A DNA stretch of 64,000 nucleotides, from the NCBI RefSeq assembly GCF_023554995.1, contig NZ_JAMJPK010000007.1:124001-188000 (forward strand), given 5' to 3'. Shown in pieces: positions 18,108-28,900 of the stretch; position 1 is the stretch's first letter, and each line of letters opens with the position of its first letter. The notes under the pieces are model-generated. The model was not told the DNA's origin and did not search any database. It worked only from the letters and a program-made list of their open reading frames with translations. The translations under genes were made by a program, and so were the position numbers. Source of the stretch: Halomonas gemina. GTDB lineage: Bacteria; Pseudomonadota; Gammaproteobacteria; Pseudomonadales; Halomonadaceae.

Positions 18108-18890
18108 TCATCCTCCCGCCACTAGCCGCTGCCCGCCAAGCCACACCAAGCGCAGCGCCAGCAGCGTCAAGGCCCACCTGAAGAGGGTATCGAAGCGGTG
18201 CTCCGAGAGGCGATGCAACAGGTGCAGGCCCAGCCAGGTGCCGAGGAAACCCGCCGCCACCATCACCAGCATCAGCGCCAGCCAGTCCCGGAAGACGAAG
18301 CCGGCCACGCCGAACACGAAGGCCTTGGTCAGGTGCTGCAGCAGCATGCAGGCGGAAAAGGTGGCCACCTTGGCCAGCCGACCGGACTGGCTCTGCTTGA
18401 TGAAGGCGGCCACCATGGGGCCGCTGGCACCCACCAGGCTGGAGAGCAGGGTGGTGACGGCGCCGGCGACCAGCACACCTCCCCGCCCCAGGGCTCGCTG
18501 CGGCAGCCCCGGCCCCCAGCAGGTGAAGAGCACGAAGGCGGCGATGCTCAGCTCCAGCACCCCAGCCGGCAGGCGCACCAGCAGCCAGGCGGCGGCCAGT
18601 GCACCCAGCACCACGCCCGGCAGGAAGGCGGCCAGCATGGCGCGATCGACATGGCGCCAGGTCATCGCCGTGCGGCCGACGTTGGAACCGAGCTGCACCA
18701 TGCCGTGGACCGGGATCAGCGCCGCCGCCGGCATCACCTGGGCCAGCGCCATGATCATCAGCACTCCGCCCCCGACCCCCACCGCGGCGGTGAAGGCCGA
18801 GGTGAGCACCGACAGCAGCACCAGCACCAGGTTGATGCCTCCCGACAGCGGCGACAGGCTCTCCAGCAGCATCGACGTCTCCAGGGTCAC
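18108..18890 (-). CDS. TSUP-family permease (TauE/SafE)
   Basis: Membrane protein of 260 aa with about eight helices and the TSUP two-repeat layout. Repeat 1 starts SAFTAAVGVGGGVLMI, and repeat 2 contains SSLVGASGPMVAAFIKQ. Members export sulfite, sulfoacetate or other organosulfur anions; the substrate here is unknown. It is the last leftward gene after the nar-moeA-dnr-DGC series, 125 bases beyond the DGC gene, so co-transcription is possible but not certain. An alternative start is Met at about 18875. Confidence 0.88.
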   Translation of the reverse strand: MTLETSMLLESLSPLSGGINLVLVLLSVLTSAFTAAVGVGGGVLMIMALAQVMPAAALIPVHGMVQLGSNVGRTAMTWRHVDRAMLAAFLPGVVLGALAAAWLLVRLPAGVLELSIAAFVLFTCWGPGLPQRALGRGGVLVAGAVTTLLSSLVGASGPMVAAFIKQSQSGRLAKVATFSACMLLQHLTKAFVFGVAGFVFRDWLALMLVMVAAGFLGTWLGLHLLHRLSEHRFDTLFRWALTLLALRLVWLGGQRLVAGG

Positions 18891-19015
18891 GAGAAGAGGC
18901 CACTATACCCGAGCCCGCCCCTGCTGGCCCCGGGAGTCCCGGGCCACCCCTCAGCCGTCGCCAGGCTGCCGCTTCCAGCGCTCCTCGATGGTATCGAGCT
19001 GCGCCGGCGGAAGGC

Positions 19016-19420
19016 TCAACCAGGCTCGCCCCGGGCCGCGGGCTCCATCGGCAGCCGCGCGATCAGCGCGCTCACCCCCGCGGTCACGCTCGCCACGGTC
19101 TGCTCGTCGTATAGGCGCCCCTTGCGCTTCTTCAGGCCCTGCTCGTAGAGCCTGACATGCTCGGTGGGCGCCACGCCGGCATTGGCCAGGCAGTGGTGGG
19201 CGCAGTGCATCTGGCAGCCATCGATGGCCACGATGGGCCGGCCGGAGCGGGCGGTGCGCACCAGGCCGGGCACGCCGCCACCCACCCCGGCGATACAGGA
19301 CATCTCTGCCTCGCCGCCGTGGTCCAGGCGCAGGGCGACCTGGTTGGCGAGCTGGGCCACGTCGGAGCAGCCCGAGCAGGAGTAGACCAGGGGGCGGGGC
19401 GGGTTGGCAGTTCGGGACAT
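19016..19420 (-). CDS. DGC-domain putative zinc-binding protein
   Basis: A 134-aa Cys-rich protein of the DGC family (PF08859). The CSGCSDVAQLANQVA motif near the N-terminus, SCIAGVGG in the middle and the IDGCQMHCAHHCL motif that names the family are all present. These proteins bind metal but their job is not established; they recur in denitrification loci. It follows the dnr-like gene by 28 bases and is probably in the same transcript. Confidence 0.85.
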   Translation of the reverse strand: MSRTANPPRPLVYSCSGCSDVAQLANQVALRLDHGGEAEMSCIAGVGGGVPGLVRTARSGRPIVAIDGCQMHCAHHCLANAGVAPTEHVRLYEQGLKKRKGRLYDEQTVASVTAGVSALIARLPMEPAARGEPG

Positions 19421-19448
19421 GAGGCCTCCCAGGGGTTGCGACAGGATG

Positions 19449-20192
19449 TCAGTCGTCGCTCAGCATGAGGTCGCGCAGCTTCTGCTCGTCGAGCACCACC
19501 AGGCGCTGGCGGTCGATATTGATGACCCCCTCCTCGCGCAGCCTGGCCAGCAGGCGCGACAGGGTCTCGGGGGTCATGGCCAGCTGGGCGGCCAGCCAGC
19601 GCTTGGGGATGGTCAGCCGTACCACCCGGGGGCTCCTGGCGCGGCCTGCCGGCAGCTGGCGCAGGATGTAGCTGACCAGGCGCGCCATGGCGTCGGCCTG
19701 GGTCAGCAGCGCCATGTCCTCGAGGCGCTCGGTGAGCTCCAGGGCCAGGCGGCTCATGAACTCCGCCCGGCAGGCGGGCTGGCGATCCATGATCTCGCGG
19801 CAGCGCGCCGCGGGAATGGTCAGCACATGGGTGCGGCGCAGGGCCTCGGCGGAGTAGAGGTAGACGCCGGCGCTGGACACCATGCTCAGCTCGCCCAGGG
19901 TGCCGCCGCGCTCCACGCAGCGGATGGTCGCCAGACGCCCGTCACCGGCGCTGCGCACCAGGCGCACCGCCCCGCTGATCACCACGTAGAGCCACTTGGC
20001 CGGTGCATCCTGGCGGAACAGCCACTCGCGGGTCTTGAGGGTGCGTACCTCGCTGTCCTCCAGCAGGGCCTCGAGCTGATCCTCGTCGAGGTTGCCCAGC
20101 CAGGGCACCCCGCGCACCAGTTCGCGCAGCTGTCGGGGCCGGAACAGCAGCTCAGTCGAGGAACTGGGTACCGGGGCAGTATCCGTAGACAT
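19449..20192 (-). CDS. Crp/Fnr-family regulator, DNR-like
   Basis: Transcription regulator of 247 aa. A cNMP-type beta-roll (about residues 25-140) leads through a dimer helix to a winged helix with [20 protein letters not shown] as the HTH. The E-x2-SR pattern of the recognition helix is the one that reads TTGAC/TTGAT half-sites. The N-terminal Cys cluster of FNR/ANR is absent, so it is closer to the DNR group, which senses NO. It overlaps moeA by 41 bases and ends the nar operon. It is the best candidate for the factor acting at the palindromes upstream of norC and nnrS. Confidence 0.87.
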   Translation of the reverse strand: MSTDTAPVPSSSTELLFRPRQLRELVRGVPWLGNLDEDQLEALLEDSEVRTLKTREWLFRQDAPAKWLYVVISGAVRLVRSAGDGRLATIRCVERGGTLGELSMVSSAGVYLYSAEALRRTHVLTIPAARCREIMDRQPACRAEFMSRLALELTERLEDMALLTQADAMARLVSYILRQLPAGRARSPRVVRLTIPKRWLAAQLAMTPETLSRLLARLREEGVINIDRQRLVVLDEQKLRDLMLSDD

Positions 20193-21408
20193 GGCCTTCC
20201 TCCACAGGGGTATCGGCATCGATGATCAGGTAGCCATGGGCCTGGCTGGCGGCCCCGAGCATGTGGGAGCCCTGCCCGCCGGCCAGGCGTGCGACGGGGG
20301 CACCGCCGGTCCAGTCCAGCACCACCCTCAGCAGCTCGCGCCGGCCCCTCGGCGCCCGCCGGGAGAAGCCGGCGGTGACCGGAAAGCGCTGCAGCGCCGG
20401 CGGGGTGCGCCCCTGGCGCCCCTGCACGAAGGGCAGCGCCAGCCACTGCCAGCCCACCAGCGAGGCCACCGGGTTGCCGGGCAGGCCGATCAGCGGGGTG
20501 CCGTCACGCAGCGAGGGGCCGAGCCAGCCGAGGGCGAAGGGCTTGCCGGGCTTGATCGCCACGCCGTGGAAGGCGATGCCGCCCAGGCGCTCCAGCACCG
20601 GGCGCACATGGTCCTCCTCCCCCACCGAGACCCCACCCGTACACACTACCAGATCGGCCTCTTCGCGCGCCCGGGCAAGACATTGACCCAGGTCAGCCGC
20701 GGTGTCGGCAACGACGCCCAGCTCGAGGATCTCGCAGCCCTGCTGGGCGAGCAGGGCACGCAGCATGGCCCCATTGCTGTTGTAGACCTGGCCGGGCACC
20801 CAGCCCTGGCCGGGCTCGATCAGCTCGTCGCCGGTGCTGACCAGCGCCACGCGGACCCGCCGTCGCACCGTCACGGCATCGATGCCTTGGCTTGCCAGCA
20901 GCGCGATGGCCGCGGGGTTCAGCCGCGTGCCCGCGACCAGCACCACGTCACCGGCGCGGCTCTCCTCGCCGAGGCGACGGATATTGGCGCCTTCGGCCAG
21001 TTCCCCCTCGACGCGCACCCGCCCCGCGGCGTCCAGGCACACCCTCTCCTGGGGCACCACGGCATCCGCGCCCAGCGGCACCGGGGCGCCGGTGAAGATG
21101 CGCGCGCAGCCCCCTTCGGGCAGCCCGAGCACGCCGGCACCGGCCGGCACGCGCAGCGTCACCGGCAGGCCGGCCGGGCTCGCGGCGAGTTCGCCGAGGC
21201 GCAGGGCATAGCCGTCCATGGCGCTGTTGTCGACGCCGGGCAGGTCGAGTCCGGCGCGGGCATCCTCGGCCAGCACCCGGCCGGCGGCATCGGCCAGGGC
21301 GGCCCGCTCACTGCCCGCCACCGCCACGCCACCCGCCATCATCAGGGCGCGGGCGTCGAAGAGGTCGAGCAGGCCGGGCGTGACGACCTCCGCGCAGCCA
21401 CAGTTCAT
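20152..21408 (-). CDS. moeA: molybdopterin molybdenumtransferase
   Basis: Inserts molybdate into adenylylated molybdopterin to make Moco for NarG. The 418-aa protein contains the family features [46 protein letters not shown] and LPGNPVAS in order. Start MNCGC at 21408 overlaps the moaB stop by 4 bases (ATGA). Encoded with narGHJI, so cofactor and apoenzyme are expressed together. Confidence 0.95.
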   Translation of the reverse strand: MNCGCAEVVTPGLLDLFDARALMMAGGVAVAGSERAALADAAGRVLAEDARAGLDLPGVDNSAMDGYALRLGELAASPAGLPVTLRVPAGAGVLGLPEGGCARIFTGAPVPLGADAVVPQERVCLDAAGRVRVEGELAEGANIRRLGEESRAGDVVLVAGTRLNPAAIALLASQGIDAVTVRRRVRVALVSTGDELIEPGQGWVPGQVYNSNGAMLRALLAQQGCEILELGVVADTAADLGQCLARAREEADLVVCTGGVSVGEEDHVRPVLERLGGIAFHGVAIKPGKPFALGWLGPSLRDGTPLIGLPGNPVASLVGWQWLALPFVQGRQGRTPPALQRFPVTAGFSRRAPRGRRELLRVVLDWTGGAPVARLAGGQGSHMLGAASQAHGYLIIDADTPVEEGHVYGYCPGTQFLD

Positions 21409-21989
21409 GCCCCGGCCCCTTGCGCCAGGTCCTCGTCGACGCTCGCCTGACGGGAGGAGCAGTGCCTCGCCTGCGGCAGTACCATGGCGACGAAATTGCA
21501 GGGCCGGGTGCGGGCGTCGAGCTGGGCGGCCAGGATGCCGTCCCAAGCGGTGGCGCAGGCCTTGGGCGAGCCGGGCATGGCGAACACCAGGGTGCGGTCG
21601 ACCAGCCCGGCCACGGCGCGGGACTGGATGGTGGAGGTGCCGATGCTCTCCCTGGAGAGCTGGCGGAACAGCTCGCCGTAGCCGTCGACCGCCTTGTCGA
21701 ACAGCGGTGCGAGCGCCTCCGGGGTGGTGTCACGGACGGTGAAGCCGGTGCCGCCGTTGACCAGGATCACCTGGATGTCCTCGCGTACCACCCAGGCCGA
21801 GACCACCGCGCGGATGCGGTAGACGTCATCGGGCACGATGCGGCGCTCCACCAGTGCATGGCCGGCCTCGGTGAGGCGTTCGCCGAGCAGGTCACCGCTG
21901 CCGTCCTCTTCGAAGCCACGGGTGTCGGAGACGGTCAGCACGGCGAGACCGAGCGGGACGAAGGGGGTATTGGCGTGAACGTGGGCCAT
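21405..21989 (-). CDS. moaB: molybdenum cofactor biosynthesis protein MoaB
   Basis: MogA/MoaB-family protein of 194 aa acting in molybdopterin adenylylation. It shows [34 protein letters not shown] and [17 protein letters not shown] at 21989 is preceded by GAGGAGGACTCC. The C-terminal 25 residues are polar and beyond the usual fold. It lies between the rotamase gene and moeA in the nar operon. Confidence 0.94.
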   Translation of the reverse strand: MAHVHANTPFVPLGLAVLTVSDTRGFEEDGSGDLLGERLTEAGHALVERRIVPDDVYRIRAVVSAWVVREDIQVILVNGGTGFTVRDTTPEALAPLFDKAVDGYGELFRQLSRESIGTSTIQSRAVAGLVDRTLVFAMPGSPKACATAWDGILAAQLDARTRPCNFVAMVLPQARHCSSRQASVDEDLAQGAGA

Positions 21990-22084
21990 GGAGTCCTCCT
22001 CGCCGCCCACCGGAAAGGCGGGCGGCGTCATGGATAAGGAGAGTCGGAAACGTCGAGGGAGCCGGGCTGGCCCCGTCTCGACGG

Positions 22085-22906
22085 CTACTGCATCAGGGCA
22101 CTGGCGCTGTCATCGTCGAGCGCGATGCCCTCGACGCCGATCTCGGCCTCCAGCGCCAGCAGGTAGTGACGCAGGGCCCGACGGGTGGCCTGTTCGCGCA
22201 GGCTGTGGCGGACGTGCTCGGCGACCTGATCAAAGGACAGCTCGCGCCCCTCGACGCGGTCGTCGATGCTGACGATGTGCCAGCCGTAACGGGAGGCCAG
22301 CGGGCGATCGTGGACCCCCTCGGGCAGGTGCTGCAGGGCGCGGTCCAGCTCGGCCACGGTCTGGCCGGGCGCCAGCCAGCCAAGCTCCCCGCCCTGCTCC
22401 TTCGAGGGGCAGGCCGAGTGGCGCTGGGCGAACTCGGTGAAGCGCTCGGGGACCTCCTGCAGCTGGCGGATCAGCTTCTCGCCCAGGCGATAGCCGGCGT
22501 CGCGGGCCGGAGCATCGTCCGGGGCGGCGGCCAGCAGCACATGACGTACCCGCAGGCGGGTGGGTTCGCTGAAGCGCTCGGGATGGGCGGCGTGGAAGCG
22601 GCGGCAGTCCGCCTCGGCGGGCTCGGGCACCTCCAGCTCCCGCTCCAGCAGCTCGGCGATGGCGGCATCCGCCTCGTCGACCTCCTCGCCGGCGGCCTCG
22701 GCCACACCCAGGGCCGCCGCGCGCTGGCGCAGCAGCTCGCGCACCACCAGGGCGCGGGCGGCCTTGAGCTGGGCCGTGCCGGCGCTGTCCGCCGGGTGGT
22801 ACTGCATCTCCTCGGCGATGGCGGCCTCCTCGATGGTGGCCTCGCCGACCCGGATGGGTGGGGGAGTGGCGCCCCCCGGGATCATCTCGATATCGATCTT
22901 CTGCAT
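22085..22906 (-). CDS. peptidyl-prolyl isomerase of the parvulin/NifM type
   Basis: A 273-aa protein with a helical N-terminal part (about residues 20-115) and a PpiC-type rotamase domain (about 118-215; RVRHVLLAAA, CPSKEQGGELGWL and SRYGWHIVSIDDR). There is no signal peptide, so it acts in the cytoplasm. An equivalent gene follows narI in several denitrifier nar operons, where a role in NarGHI maturation is assumed. It is 12 bases after narI. Confidence 0.88.
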   Translation of the reverse strand: MQKIDIEMIPGGATPPPIRVGEATIEEAAIAEEMQYHPADSAGTAQLKAARALVVRELLRQRAAALGVAEAAGEEVDEADAAIAELLERELEVPEPAEADCRRFHAAHPERFSEPTRLRVRHVLLAAAPDDAPARDAGYRLGEKLIRQLQEVPERFTEFAQRHSACPSKEQGGELGWLAPGQTVAELDRALQHLPEGVHDRPLASRYGWHIVSIDDRVEGRELSFDQVAEHVRHSLREQATRRALRHYLLALEAEIGVEGIALDDDSASALMQ

Positions 22907-22918
22907 GGTGATAGCTCC

Positions 22919-23602
22919 TCAGCCCCGCTTGCGAACGATCTGGTAGCGGCGAGTCACGTAGCCGAAGGGCACGCTCCAGACGTGAACCAGGCGCGTAAAG
23001 GGGAACAGCAGGATGATGGTCAGCCCCAGGAAGACATGGATCTTGTAGATCCAGGAGACCTCGGCCATGTAGTCGGCCGCCCCACCGCTGAAGAACACGA
23101 TGGACTGGGCCCAGCCCGCCAGGGTCAGCATCATCGCGCCGTCCAGGTGGCCCAGCGAGAAGAACACGCTGATGATGCCCAGGAAGGCCTGGAAGACGAT
23201 CAACCCGAGGATGACGTTATCCATCATGCTCGATGAGGCCTTGACCCGCGGGTTGGTAAAGCGACGGTAGAGCAGCATGCCACCACCCACCAGGACCATC
23301 ACCCCGGCGATGCCACCGATGACGATCGCCACCACTTGCTTGGCGCCGGCGCTGATGAAGGGTGCATAGACCCAGTGCGGCGTCAGCATGCCGAACAGGT
23401 GGCCAAAGAAGATCACCAGGATGCCAATGTGGAAGACGTTGCTGGCCAGGCGCATGTTCTTCGACGAGAGCATCTGGCTGGAGCCGGTCTTCCAGGTGTA
23501 CTGGCCATGGTCATAGCGCAGCAGGCTGCCGACCAGGAACACCGTGCCGGCCAGGTACGGGTAGTAGCCATAGATCAGGTGTTGCAGGTATTCGCTAAAC
23601 AT
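22919..23602 (-). CDS. narI: nitrate reductase gamma subunit, cytochrome b
   Basis: Membrane anchor of NarGHI that takes electrons from quinol. The 227-aa protein has five helices with heme-ligand His residues in the second and fifth (VFHIGILVIFFGHLFG and TRLVHVWSVP). It sits 12 bases after narJ and 12 before the rotamase gene. Confidence 0.96.
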   Translation of the reverse strand: MFSEYLQHLIYGYYPYLAGTVFLVGSLLRYDHGQYTWKTGSSQMLSSKNMRLASNVFHIGILVIFFGHLFGMLTPHWVYAPFISAGAKQVVAIVIGGIAGVMVLVGGGMLLYRRFTNPRVKASSSMMDNVILGLIVFQAFLGIISVFFSLGHLDGAMMLTLAGWAQSIVFFSGGAADYMAEVSWIYKIHVFLGLTIILLFPFTRLVHVWSVPFGYVTRRYQIVRKRG

Positions 23603-23614
23603 GACGGTTCTCCT

Positions 23615-24400
23615 TTAGCGATCGGACACGGCGCGGTCGGTCGACCCGCTGCTGGGCATGATCCTGACGGGGTCGCTGGGCACGGCCTGCTTGCGCTCGG
23701 CGAGTCGGCGGCCCTCGGCGGACTGCAGGGCACAGTCCTCGTCGGAGGCGGCACTGAAACGCACTGCCTCCTCCTCCCAGACCTCGTCCAGGGCCTCCGG
23801 GGTATCATCCGGCGCCTCGTCCTTCACCGTCTCGCGGTGGGCGTCGACGTCCCCCTCGGCGCCGATCAGCGCCAGCAGCGCCAGCGGTACCAGGGCATGG
23901 TCGGCGTCGCGCTCCTCCAGCCGGGCGGCAATCAGCGCCAGGATATGGCGGATCTCGCCCAGCCAGCGGCCGATGTCGGCCTCCGGGCGGGTCGAGAGGT
24001 ACTCCAGGAACAGCGGCAGGTAGTCGGGCAGCTCACGGGCATCGAGCTCGAAGCCCGCGGCGCTGTACTCGGCCATCAGGTCGACCATGGCCTGGCCGCG
24101 ATCGCGGGACTCGCCGTGGACGTGCTCGAAGAGCAGCAGCGAGGTGCTGCGGCCACGATCGAACAGCGCCACGTACTCGGCCTGCAGCTCCATCAGGTCG
24201 GCCTCCAGCAGGCGCTGGCACCAGTCCATCAGGCGGGTGCGCAGCGCCGCCTCCCAGCGGCGCTCGGCGCCGAGGAGCTCGATCATCTCCGGCGCGGCGG
24301 CCTGGAGCTCCGCGGAGGGGTAGTCGAGCAGCCGGGCCAGAACGCGCAGGCTCAGCATGTCCGGCTCCGCGGCGGGGTGTTGCATCGCTGCCTCAGCCAT
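23615..24400 (-). CDS. narJ: nitrate reductase molybdenum cofactor assembly chaperone
   Basis: Cytoplasmic chaperone for apo-NarG, 261 aa. The helical TorD-fold core (about residues 10-175) contains LARLLDYPSAELQAA, LEADLMELQAEYVALFDRG and SLLLFEHVHGESRDRGQAMV. An acidic tail of about 70 residues follows that is longer than in E. coli NarJ. Start at 24400 overlaps the end of narH by 8 bases. Confidence 0.95.
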   Translation of the reverse strand: MAEAAMQHPAAEPDMLSLRVLARLLDYPSAELQAAAPEMIELLGAERRWEAALRTRLMDWCQRLLEADLMELQAEYVALFDRGRSTSLLLFEHVHGESRDRGQAMVDLMAEYSAAGFELDARELPDYLPLFLEYLSTRPEADIGRWLGEIRHILALIAARLEERDADHALVPLALLALIGAEGDVDAHRETVKDEAPDDTPEALDEVWEEEAVRFSAASDEDCALQSAEGRRLAERKQAVPSDPVRIMPSSGSTDRAVSDR

Positions 24401-25949
24401 GACGGACCTCCTCGGCATGCGGATCAAAGGTTTCCACCGGCTTGACCAGGGTGGTGGTGGTCTTGCGACCGCCGAACAGGCTCTCGCTGCTGTCGCCATG
24501 GCAGCCGTCGCCGAACGTGAAGCCGCAGCCGCCGCGCTCCGGGAAGGCCTCGGTGGCCATCTCGCGGTGGCTGGTAGGGATCACGAAGCGGTCCTCGTAG
24601 TTGGCAATGGCGAGGTAGCGGTACATGGCTTCCACCTGGGCCTCGCTGAGCCCCACGTTCTCCAGCACCTCGGTCTCGGCCTTGCCCTCGACGTGCTTGC
24701 CGCGCATGTAGAGACGCATGGCCATGAGGCGCTTGAGCGCCAGCACCACGGGCTCCTCCTCGCCGGCGGTGAGCATGTTGGCCAGGTACTTGACCGGGAT
24801 GCGCAGCGACTCGATCTTCGGCATCACGCCGTCGAACTCGACGTTGCCGGCCTCGGCGGCAGACTGGATCGGCGACAGCGGCGGCACGTACCAGACCATC
24901 GGCAGGGTGCGATACTCCGGGTGCAGCGGCAGCGCCAGGCCCCAGTCCATGGCCAGCTTGTAGACCGGCGAGGCCTGGGCGGCGGCGATCACGTTGTCGG
25001 TGATGCCGTCCTTCTTGGCCTGGGCGATCACCTCCGGGTCATTGGGGTCCAGGAAGATCTCGCACTGGCGATGGTAGAGGTCTCGCTCGTCCGGGGAGCT
25101 GGCCACTTCCTCGATGCGGTCGGCATCGTAGAGCAGCACGCCGAGGTAGCGGATCCGGCCCACGCAGGTCTCGGAGCAGACGGTAGGCTGGCCGGCCTCG
25201 ATGCGCGGATAGCAGAAGATGCACTTCTCGGACTTCCCGGTCTTCCAGTTGTAGTAGATCTTCTTGTAGGGGCAGCCGGAGATGCACATCCGCCAGCCGC
25301 GGCACTTGTCCTGGTCGATCAGGACGATGCCGTCCTCCTCGCGCTTGTAGATCGCGCCGCTCGGGCACGACGCCACGCAGGTCGGATTGAGGCAGTGCTC
25401 GCACAGCCGCGGCAGGTACATCATGAAGGTGTTCTCGAACTGGCCATAGATGTCGGCCTGGATCTTCTCGAAGTTCGCATCCTTGCGGCGCTTGGCGAAT
25501 TCGGTACCGAGGATCTCCTCCCAGTTCGGGCCCCACTCGATCTTGTTCAGGCGCTCGCCGGAGATCAGCGAACGCGGCCGAGCGGTGGGCTGGTGCTCGC
25601 CCTGCTTGGCGGTGTGCAGGTGCTGGTAGTCGAAGGTGAACGGCTCGTAGTAGTCGTCGATCTCCGGCAGGTCGGGGTTGGCGAAGATGTTCGCCAGCAC
25701 CCGCCACTTGCCGCCGATGCGCGGCTCGATGCGGCCATCCTTGCGGCGCAGCCAGCCGCCCTTCCACTTGTGCTGGTTCTCCCACTCCTTGGGATAGCCG
25801 ATGCCGGGCTTGGTCTCGACGTTGTTGAACCAGGCGTACTCGACGCCCTCACGGCTGGTCCAGACGTTCTTGCAGGTCACCGAGCAGGTGTGGCAGCCGA
25901 TGCACTTGTCGAGGTTGAGGACCATGCCTACCTGGGAACGAATCTTCAT
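24393..25949 (-). CDS. narH: nitrate reductase beta subunit, iron-sulfur protein
   Basis: Electron-transfer subunit of 518 aa. Four cysteine groups for Fe-S clusters are visible, beginning with CIGCHTCSVTCKNVW and continuing with CEHCLNPTCVASCPSG and CRGWRMCISGCPYKK, the Trp replacing one Cys as expected for the 3Fe-4S centre. The ATG overlaps the narG stop by 4 bases. Confidence 0.97.
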   Translation of the reverse strand: MKIRSQVGMVLNLDKCIGCHTCSVTCKNVWTSREGVEYAWFNNVETKPGIGYPKEWENQHKWKGGWLRRKDGRIEPRIGGKWRVLANIFANPDLPEIDDYYEPFTFDYQHLHTAKQGEHQPTARPRSLISGERLNKIEWGPNWEEILGTEFAKRRKDANFEKIQADIYGQFENTFMMYLPRLCEHCLNPTCVASCPSGAIYKREEDGIVLIDQDKCRGWRMCISGCPYKKIYYNWKTGKSEKCIFCYPRIEAGQPTVCSETCVGRIRYLGVLLYDADRIEEVASSPDERDLYHRQCEIFLDPNDPEVIAQAKKDGITDNVIAAAQASPVYKLAMDWGLALPLHPEYRTLPMVWYVPPLSPIQSAAEAGNVEFDGVMPKIESLRIPVKYLANMLTAGEEEPVVLALKRLMAMRLYMRGKHVEGKAETEVLENVGLSEAQVEAMYRYLAIANYEDRFVIPTSHREMATEAFPERGGCGFTFGDGCHGDSSESLFGGRKTTTTLVKPVETFDPHAEEVRHG

Positions 25950-28900
25950 TTCACGGCCTCCTGCTCGTAGTCATTGCCTTCGCCATCCAGCCAGTCGATC
26001 TTCTTCATCTTGCGCACGATGACGAACTCGTCGCGGTTGGAGCCGACGGTGCCGTAGTAGTTGAAGCTGTAGGACAGCTGGGCGTAGCCGCCGATCATGT
26101 GGGTCGGCTTGGGGCACACGCGGGTCACCGAGTTGTGGATACCGCCCCGGGTGCCGGTGATCTCGGAGCCCGGCATGTTCAGGATGCGCTCCTGGGCGTG
26201 ATACATCATCGCCATGCCGTTCTTGACCCGCTGGCTGACCACCGCGCGGGCCGCGATGGCACCGTTGGCGTTGTAGAGCTCGATCCAGTCGTTGTCCTCG
26301 ACGCCGATGGATTTCGCGTCATCCTCGGACATCCAGACGATGGGGCCGCCCCGCGACAGGGTCTGCATCAGCAGGTTGTCGCTGTAGGTGGAGTGGATGC
26401 CCCACTTCTGGTGCGGGGTGATCCAGTTCAGGGCGATCTCCGGGTTACCGTTGCTCTTGGTCTCGGCCAGGCTGACCGCCGCCTTGGTGTCGATGGGCGG
26501 ACGGTAGACCAGCAGGCTCTCGCCGAAGGCGCGCATCCAGGGGTGGTCCTGGTAGAACTGCTGGCGACCGCTGACGGTGCGCCACGGGATCAGCTCGTGG
26601 ACGTTGGTGTAGCCGGCGTTGTAGGAGACGTGCTCGTCCTCGAGGCCGGACCAGGTCGGGCTGGAGATGATCTTGCGCGGCTGGGCGACGATGTCGCGGA
26701 AGCGGATCTTCTCCTCCTCCTTGGGATGCGCCAGGTGGGTATGGTCCCGCCCGGTGATCTTGGAGAGCGCGCCCCAGGCCTTCACCGCCACCTGGCCGTT
26801 GGTCTCCGGCGCCAGGGTCAGGATCATCTCGGCGGCGTCCACGGCGCTGTCGATCTGCGGGCACCCCTTGTGCGGCCCGTCCAGCTTGCGGTGGTTGAGC
26901 TTGCCGAGCAGGTCCACTTCCTTCTCGGTGTTCCAGCTGATGCCCTTGCCGCCGTTGCCGATGCTCTCGAGCAGCGGGCCGATGGAGGTGAAGCGCTCAT
27001 AGGTCTCGGGGTAGTTGCGCTTGACCTCGATCAGCGCCGGCATGGTCTTGCCGGGGATCGGCTCGCACTCGCCCTTCTTCCAGTCCTTGACCTCGACCTG
27101 CGCCAGTTCGGCGGGGGAGTCGTGCTGGTGCGGCAGGGTGACCAGGTCGGTCTCCTCGCCCAGGTGCCCCACGCAGACCCTGGAGAAGGCCTTGGCGATG
27201 CCCTTGTAGATGTCCCAGTCGCTGCGCGACTCCCAGGCCGGGTCCGTCGCCGCGGTCAGCGGGTGGATAAAGGGGTGCATGTCGGAGGTGTTGAGGTCGT
27301 CCTTCTCGTACCAGGTCGCCGTGGGCAGCACGACATCCGAGTAGAGGCAGGTAGTGGACATGCGGAAGTCCAGGGTCACCAGCAGGTCGAGCTTGCCCTC
27401 GGGCGCCTCGTCATGCCACTTGACCTCCTCGGGCTTCTGGCCGCCGAACTCGCCCAGGTCCTTGCCCTGGATACCGTGGCGGGTGCCCAGCAGGTACTTG
27501 AGCATGTACTCATGGCCCTTGCCGGAACTGCCCAGCAGGTTGGAGCGCCAGATAAACATGTTGCGCGGGAAGTTCTGGGGGTTGTCCGGATCCTCCGCGG
27601 CGAAGGCCAGCTTGCCACTCTTCAGCTGGTCCACGGCGTAGTCGGCGGTGGACAGACCGGCGGCCTTGGCGGCCTCGGCCAGGCGCAGCGGGTTGGTGTT
27701 GAGTTGTGGAGCGGAGGGCAGCCAGCCCATGCGCTCGGAGCGCACGTTGAAGTCGATCAGGCTGCCGGGGTAGTCCTCGGCCTTGGCCAGCGGCGAGAGG
27801 ATCTCCTTGATCTCCAGCTTCTCGTAGCGCCACTGGGAGGAGTGGTTGTAGAAGAAGGAGGTGGAGTTCATGTGGCGCGGCGGGCGCTGCCAGTCGAGGC
27901 CGAAGGCCAGCGGGGTCCAGCCGGTCTGCGGACGAAGCTTCTCCTGGCCCACGTAGTGGGACCAGCCGCCGCCGCTCTGGCCGATGCAGCCGCACATGAC
28001 CAGCATGTTGATCAGGCCGCGGTAGTTCATGTCCATGTGGTACCAGTGGTTCATCCCGGCACCGACGATGATCATGCTGCGCCCCTGGGTCTTGTCGGCG
28101 TTATCGGCGAACTCGCGGGCGATGCGGGTGGCCTGCTCGGCCGGCACGCCGGTGATCTTCTCCTGCCAGGCCGGGGTGTAGGGCTTGACCTGGTCGTAGG
28201 CGGTGGCACCGTCGTCCTCACCGAAGCCGCGGTCGATGCCGTAGTTGGCGCACATCAGGTCGAACACGGTCACCGCCAGCACATCGGAGCCGTCGGCCCG
28301 CTTGAGGCGCTTGGCGGGCAGGCTGTGGAACAGCAGCTCGTCGCTGGCGCCACCGCTCTTGACGTGGTCGAAGTGCTCGTGGGCGATCCCGCCGAAGTAG
28401 GGGAAGGCGACCTTGGCGACCTCGTCGTGCTTCCCGGCCAGGGTCAGCAGCGGCTTGATCTCGGTGCCTTCGGCGTCCAGCGTCTCGAGGTTCCACTTGC
28501 CCACCTCGTCGCCGGTCTCGCCCCAGCGGAAGCCGATGGAGCCGCGCGGCACCACCAGCTGGTCGCGGGTCTCGTCCCAGGCGACGGTCTTCCACTCGGG
28601 GTTGTTGCCCTGGCCCAGGCTCGCCTCGAAGTCGCTGGCGCGCATCTGGCGGCCCGGCGCGAAGCTGCCGTCCTCGCGGGCCTCGAGTTCGACCAGGAAG
28701 GGCATGTCGCTGTAGCGCCGCACATAGTCGGTGAAGTAGGCGCTGGGCCTGTCGAGGTGGAACTCCTTGAGGATGACGTGCCCCATGGCCATGGCCAGGG
28801 CGGCATCGGTGCCCTGCTTGGCGGAGAGCCACTCGTCAGTAAGCTTGGAGACCTCGGCGTAGTCCGGGGTGACCGAGACGGTCTTGGTGCCCTTGTAGCG

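Noticed and set aside
18951..19020. Possible 22-codon frame (LSLPPAQLDTIEERWKRQPGDG) after the DGC gene
   Set aside because: It lacks a ribosome site and known family; it may be the tail of a lost gene but cannot be supported.
18051..19155. Continuation of the DUF2061 frame to position 19155
   Set aside because: Beyond about 18050 it only mirrors the TSUP gene and the region after it; no membrane or domain pattern continues.
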